Source of the DNA: Kordiimonas aquimaris
GTDB taxonomy: Bacteria > Pseudomonadota > Alphaproteobacteria > Sphingomonadales > Kordiimonadaceae
NCBI RefSeq assembly: GCF_025574485.1
Contig: NZ_JAOBPO010000001.1
Location: 379,501-443,500 of the forward strand
Direction of reading: 5' to 3'
DNA length: 64,000 bases
Position numbers and translations under genes: made by a program. A model generated the notes under the pieces. It saw only the letters and a program-made list of their open reading frames with translations, was not told the DNA's origin and did not search any database. Below, one piece after another: positions 63,098 through 64,000 of the stretch (the first letter of the stretch is position 1; every line of letters begins with the position of its first letter).

Positions 63098-63997
63098 TTA
63101 GCGAGATGTTTCCGCAGAAAGCTCAAGGGCTTTTTTGTATAATGGATTCTTCTTTTCTCCGCTTACTTCTGCAACAAAGGCAGCAGCTGTTTTAACGGAC
63201 ATATACTTTAGGGCTGTTGATAGCAGTTTATCTGTTTCGATGTTTGTGTTTTGCTTCTGGCTGTTTTGTTTGCTTGGCGGTGCTATTACGACAACAACTT
63301 CGCCCTTAGGCTCTCCGTTGGTTTCATAATAATCTACCAGTTCGTCCAGATTACCACGAACTACTTCTTCAAACTTTTTACTGATTTCGCGGCATACAAC
63401 AACACTGCGCTCCTTTAGTGCATAACGGGCATCTTTAAGGCTATTGAGTAGCCGCCGTGCGCTCTCATAATACACGAGAGTTGCCGAATTATCTTTCTCG
63501 GCTTCGAACCAGTTTCTGCGTGCGTTGGTCTTGTTGGGTGAAAAACCCATAAAGATAAACCTATCAGTAGGTAGCCCTGCCAGCGTGAGTGCGGAAACCA
63601 CTGCTGATGGCCCTGGAAGGGTGGTTACTTTTAGGCCTGAGGCAGCTACATCAGCGACAAGTTTATACCCTGGGTCTGATATAAGCGGTGTGCCCGCATC
63701 AGAAACGAGAGCAATGCTTTTACCATCTTTAATCTTGCTTATAAGCTTTGGGCGCTGCGTTTGACCATTGTGTTCGTGGTATGGAATTAGTGGTTTTTTT
63801 ATCAAAAAAGCATTCATGAGTTTTGCTGTAACTCTAGTGTCTTCGCAGGCAACAATGTCAACACGCCGCAGCGTATCAAGCGCGCGGGATGTAATATCAC
63901 CGAGATTACCAATAGGGGTCGCTACAACGTATAGCCCGGCAGAAAGGGAGGCTTCTTTGTCGTTGTGTGGTGTCTCTGTGGTGGGTTTTGTTTTCAT
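63098..63997 (-). CDS. rsmI: 16S rRNA 2'-O-methyltransferase RsmI
   Basis: 299 residues. Tetrapyrrole-methylase-like fold: LYVVATPIGNLGDITSRALD, CEDTRVTAKLM, ALVSDAGTPLISDPGYKLV and LPGPSAVVSALTLAGLPTDR. It methylates the ribose of C1402 in 16S rRNA. The C-terminal ~50 residues (KQNSQKQN onward) are a basic, Gln-rich linker and a tail absent from some members. The ATG lies three bases from the window end. It heads rsmI-yraN-gshB. Confidence 0.95.
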   Translation of the reverse strand: MKTKPTTETPHNDKEASLSAGLYVVATPIGNLGDITSRALDTLRRVDIVACEDTRVTAKLMNAFLIKKPLIPYHEHNGQTQRPKLISKIKDGKSIALVSDAGTPLISDPGYKLVADVAASGLKVTTLPGPSAVVSALTLAGLPTDRFIFMGFSPNKTNARRNWFEAEKDNSATLVYYESARRLLNSLKDARYALKERSVVVCREISKKFEEVVRGNLDELVDYYETNGEPKGEVVVVIAPPSKQNSQKQNTNIETDKLLSTALKYMSVKTAAAFVAEVSGEKKNPLYKKALELSAETSR

Positions 63998-64000
63998 TGA

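Noticed and set aside
1-64000. tRNA, rRNA, CRISPR, insertion sequence or prophage
   Set aside because: None of the characteristic patterns were noticed on reading; a covariance-model search would be needed to exclude small RNAs.

Overview
The window is a stretch of alphaproteobacterial core chromosome of moderate GC that appears to carry the chromosomal replication origin. The evidence is gene order: ppsR-maf-aroE-coaE-dnaQ run leftward and hemE-hemJ-rho-mnmE-mnmG-rsmG-parA-parB run rightward from a 520-bp AT-rich gap at 48772-49291. That gap holds two perfect DnaA boxes and several near matches. Two parS sites lie inside mnmE and rsmG. DUF3576, Tim44-like, LptE-LeuS-HolA and SecB-FxsA genes also fit an alphaproteobacterium. 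A marine lineage such as Kordiimonadales is possible, but the sequence alone does not settle this. No rRNA, tRNA, CRISPR, insertion sequence or prophage was seen.

Layout. 1-5.7 kb is accessory: secreted small proteins, a membrane-bound AraC regulator with a TauE-type exporter, a PD40 propeller protein, a decayed paralogue fragment, and an unusual ribbon-helix-helix/transmembrane/EF-hand protein. 5.8-8.5 kb has comM and a panE-type reductase. 8.5-12.9 kb is the envelope and secretion block (HTH, smr, mltA, Tim44-like, fxsA, secB). 13-14.5 kb has a CPBP protease divergent from a TetR regulator. 14.5-19.7 kb is leuS-lptE-holA with a degenerate SGNH protein, plus DUF3576. 20-24 kb holds a beta-barrel protein, a ThiE/TenI-like protein, yggS, an L,D-transpeptidase and ribA. 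24-31.4 kb has an orphan OmpR-type regulator, xthA, lolA, ftsK, a UbiH-type hydroxylase and DUF2244. 31.4-34.1 kb has a secreted NTF2-like protein, a membrane-anchored trypsin-like protease, DUF350 and dapB. 34.2-39.9 kb is accessory again: a diheme cytochrome with a parallel beta-helix partner and a divergent TetR, an NTF2-like protein, and a CadC-like membrane regulator. 40-45.2 kb has dnaK-dnaJ, lepB and a sulfotransferase. 45.2-63 kb is the origin and partition region, ending with gshB-yraN-rsmI.

How the genes work together. DnaA-box DNA, parS, ParA/ParB and FtsK form a replication, segregation and division set. LptE, LolA, MltA, SecB, LepB and the L,D-transpeptidase serve envelope assembly. 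MnmE, MnmG, RsmG, RsmI and LeuS serve translation. HemE and HemJ belong to haem synthesis. The accessory islands are notable for three regulators whose DNA-binding domain is joined to membrane segments (AraC, RHH-EF-hand, CadC-like) and three secreted NTF2-like proteins. The best candidate for something undescribed is the RHH-TM-EF-hand protein at 4707-5663, whose layout suggests a one-component transmembrane calcium sensor acting on DNA.
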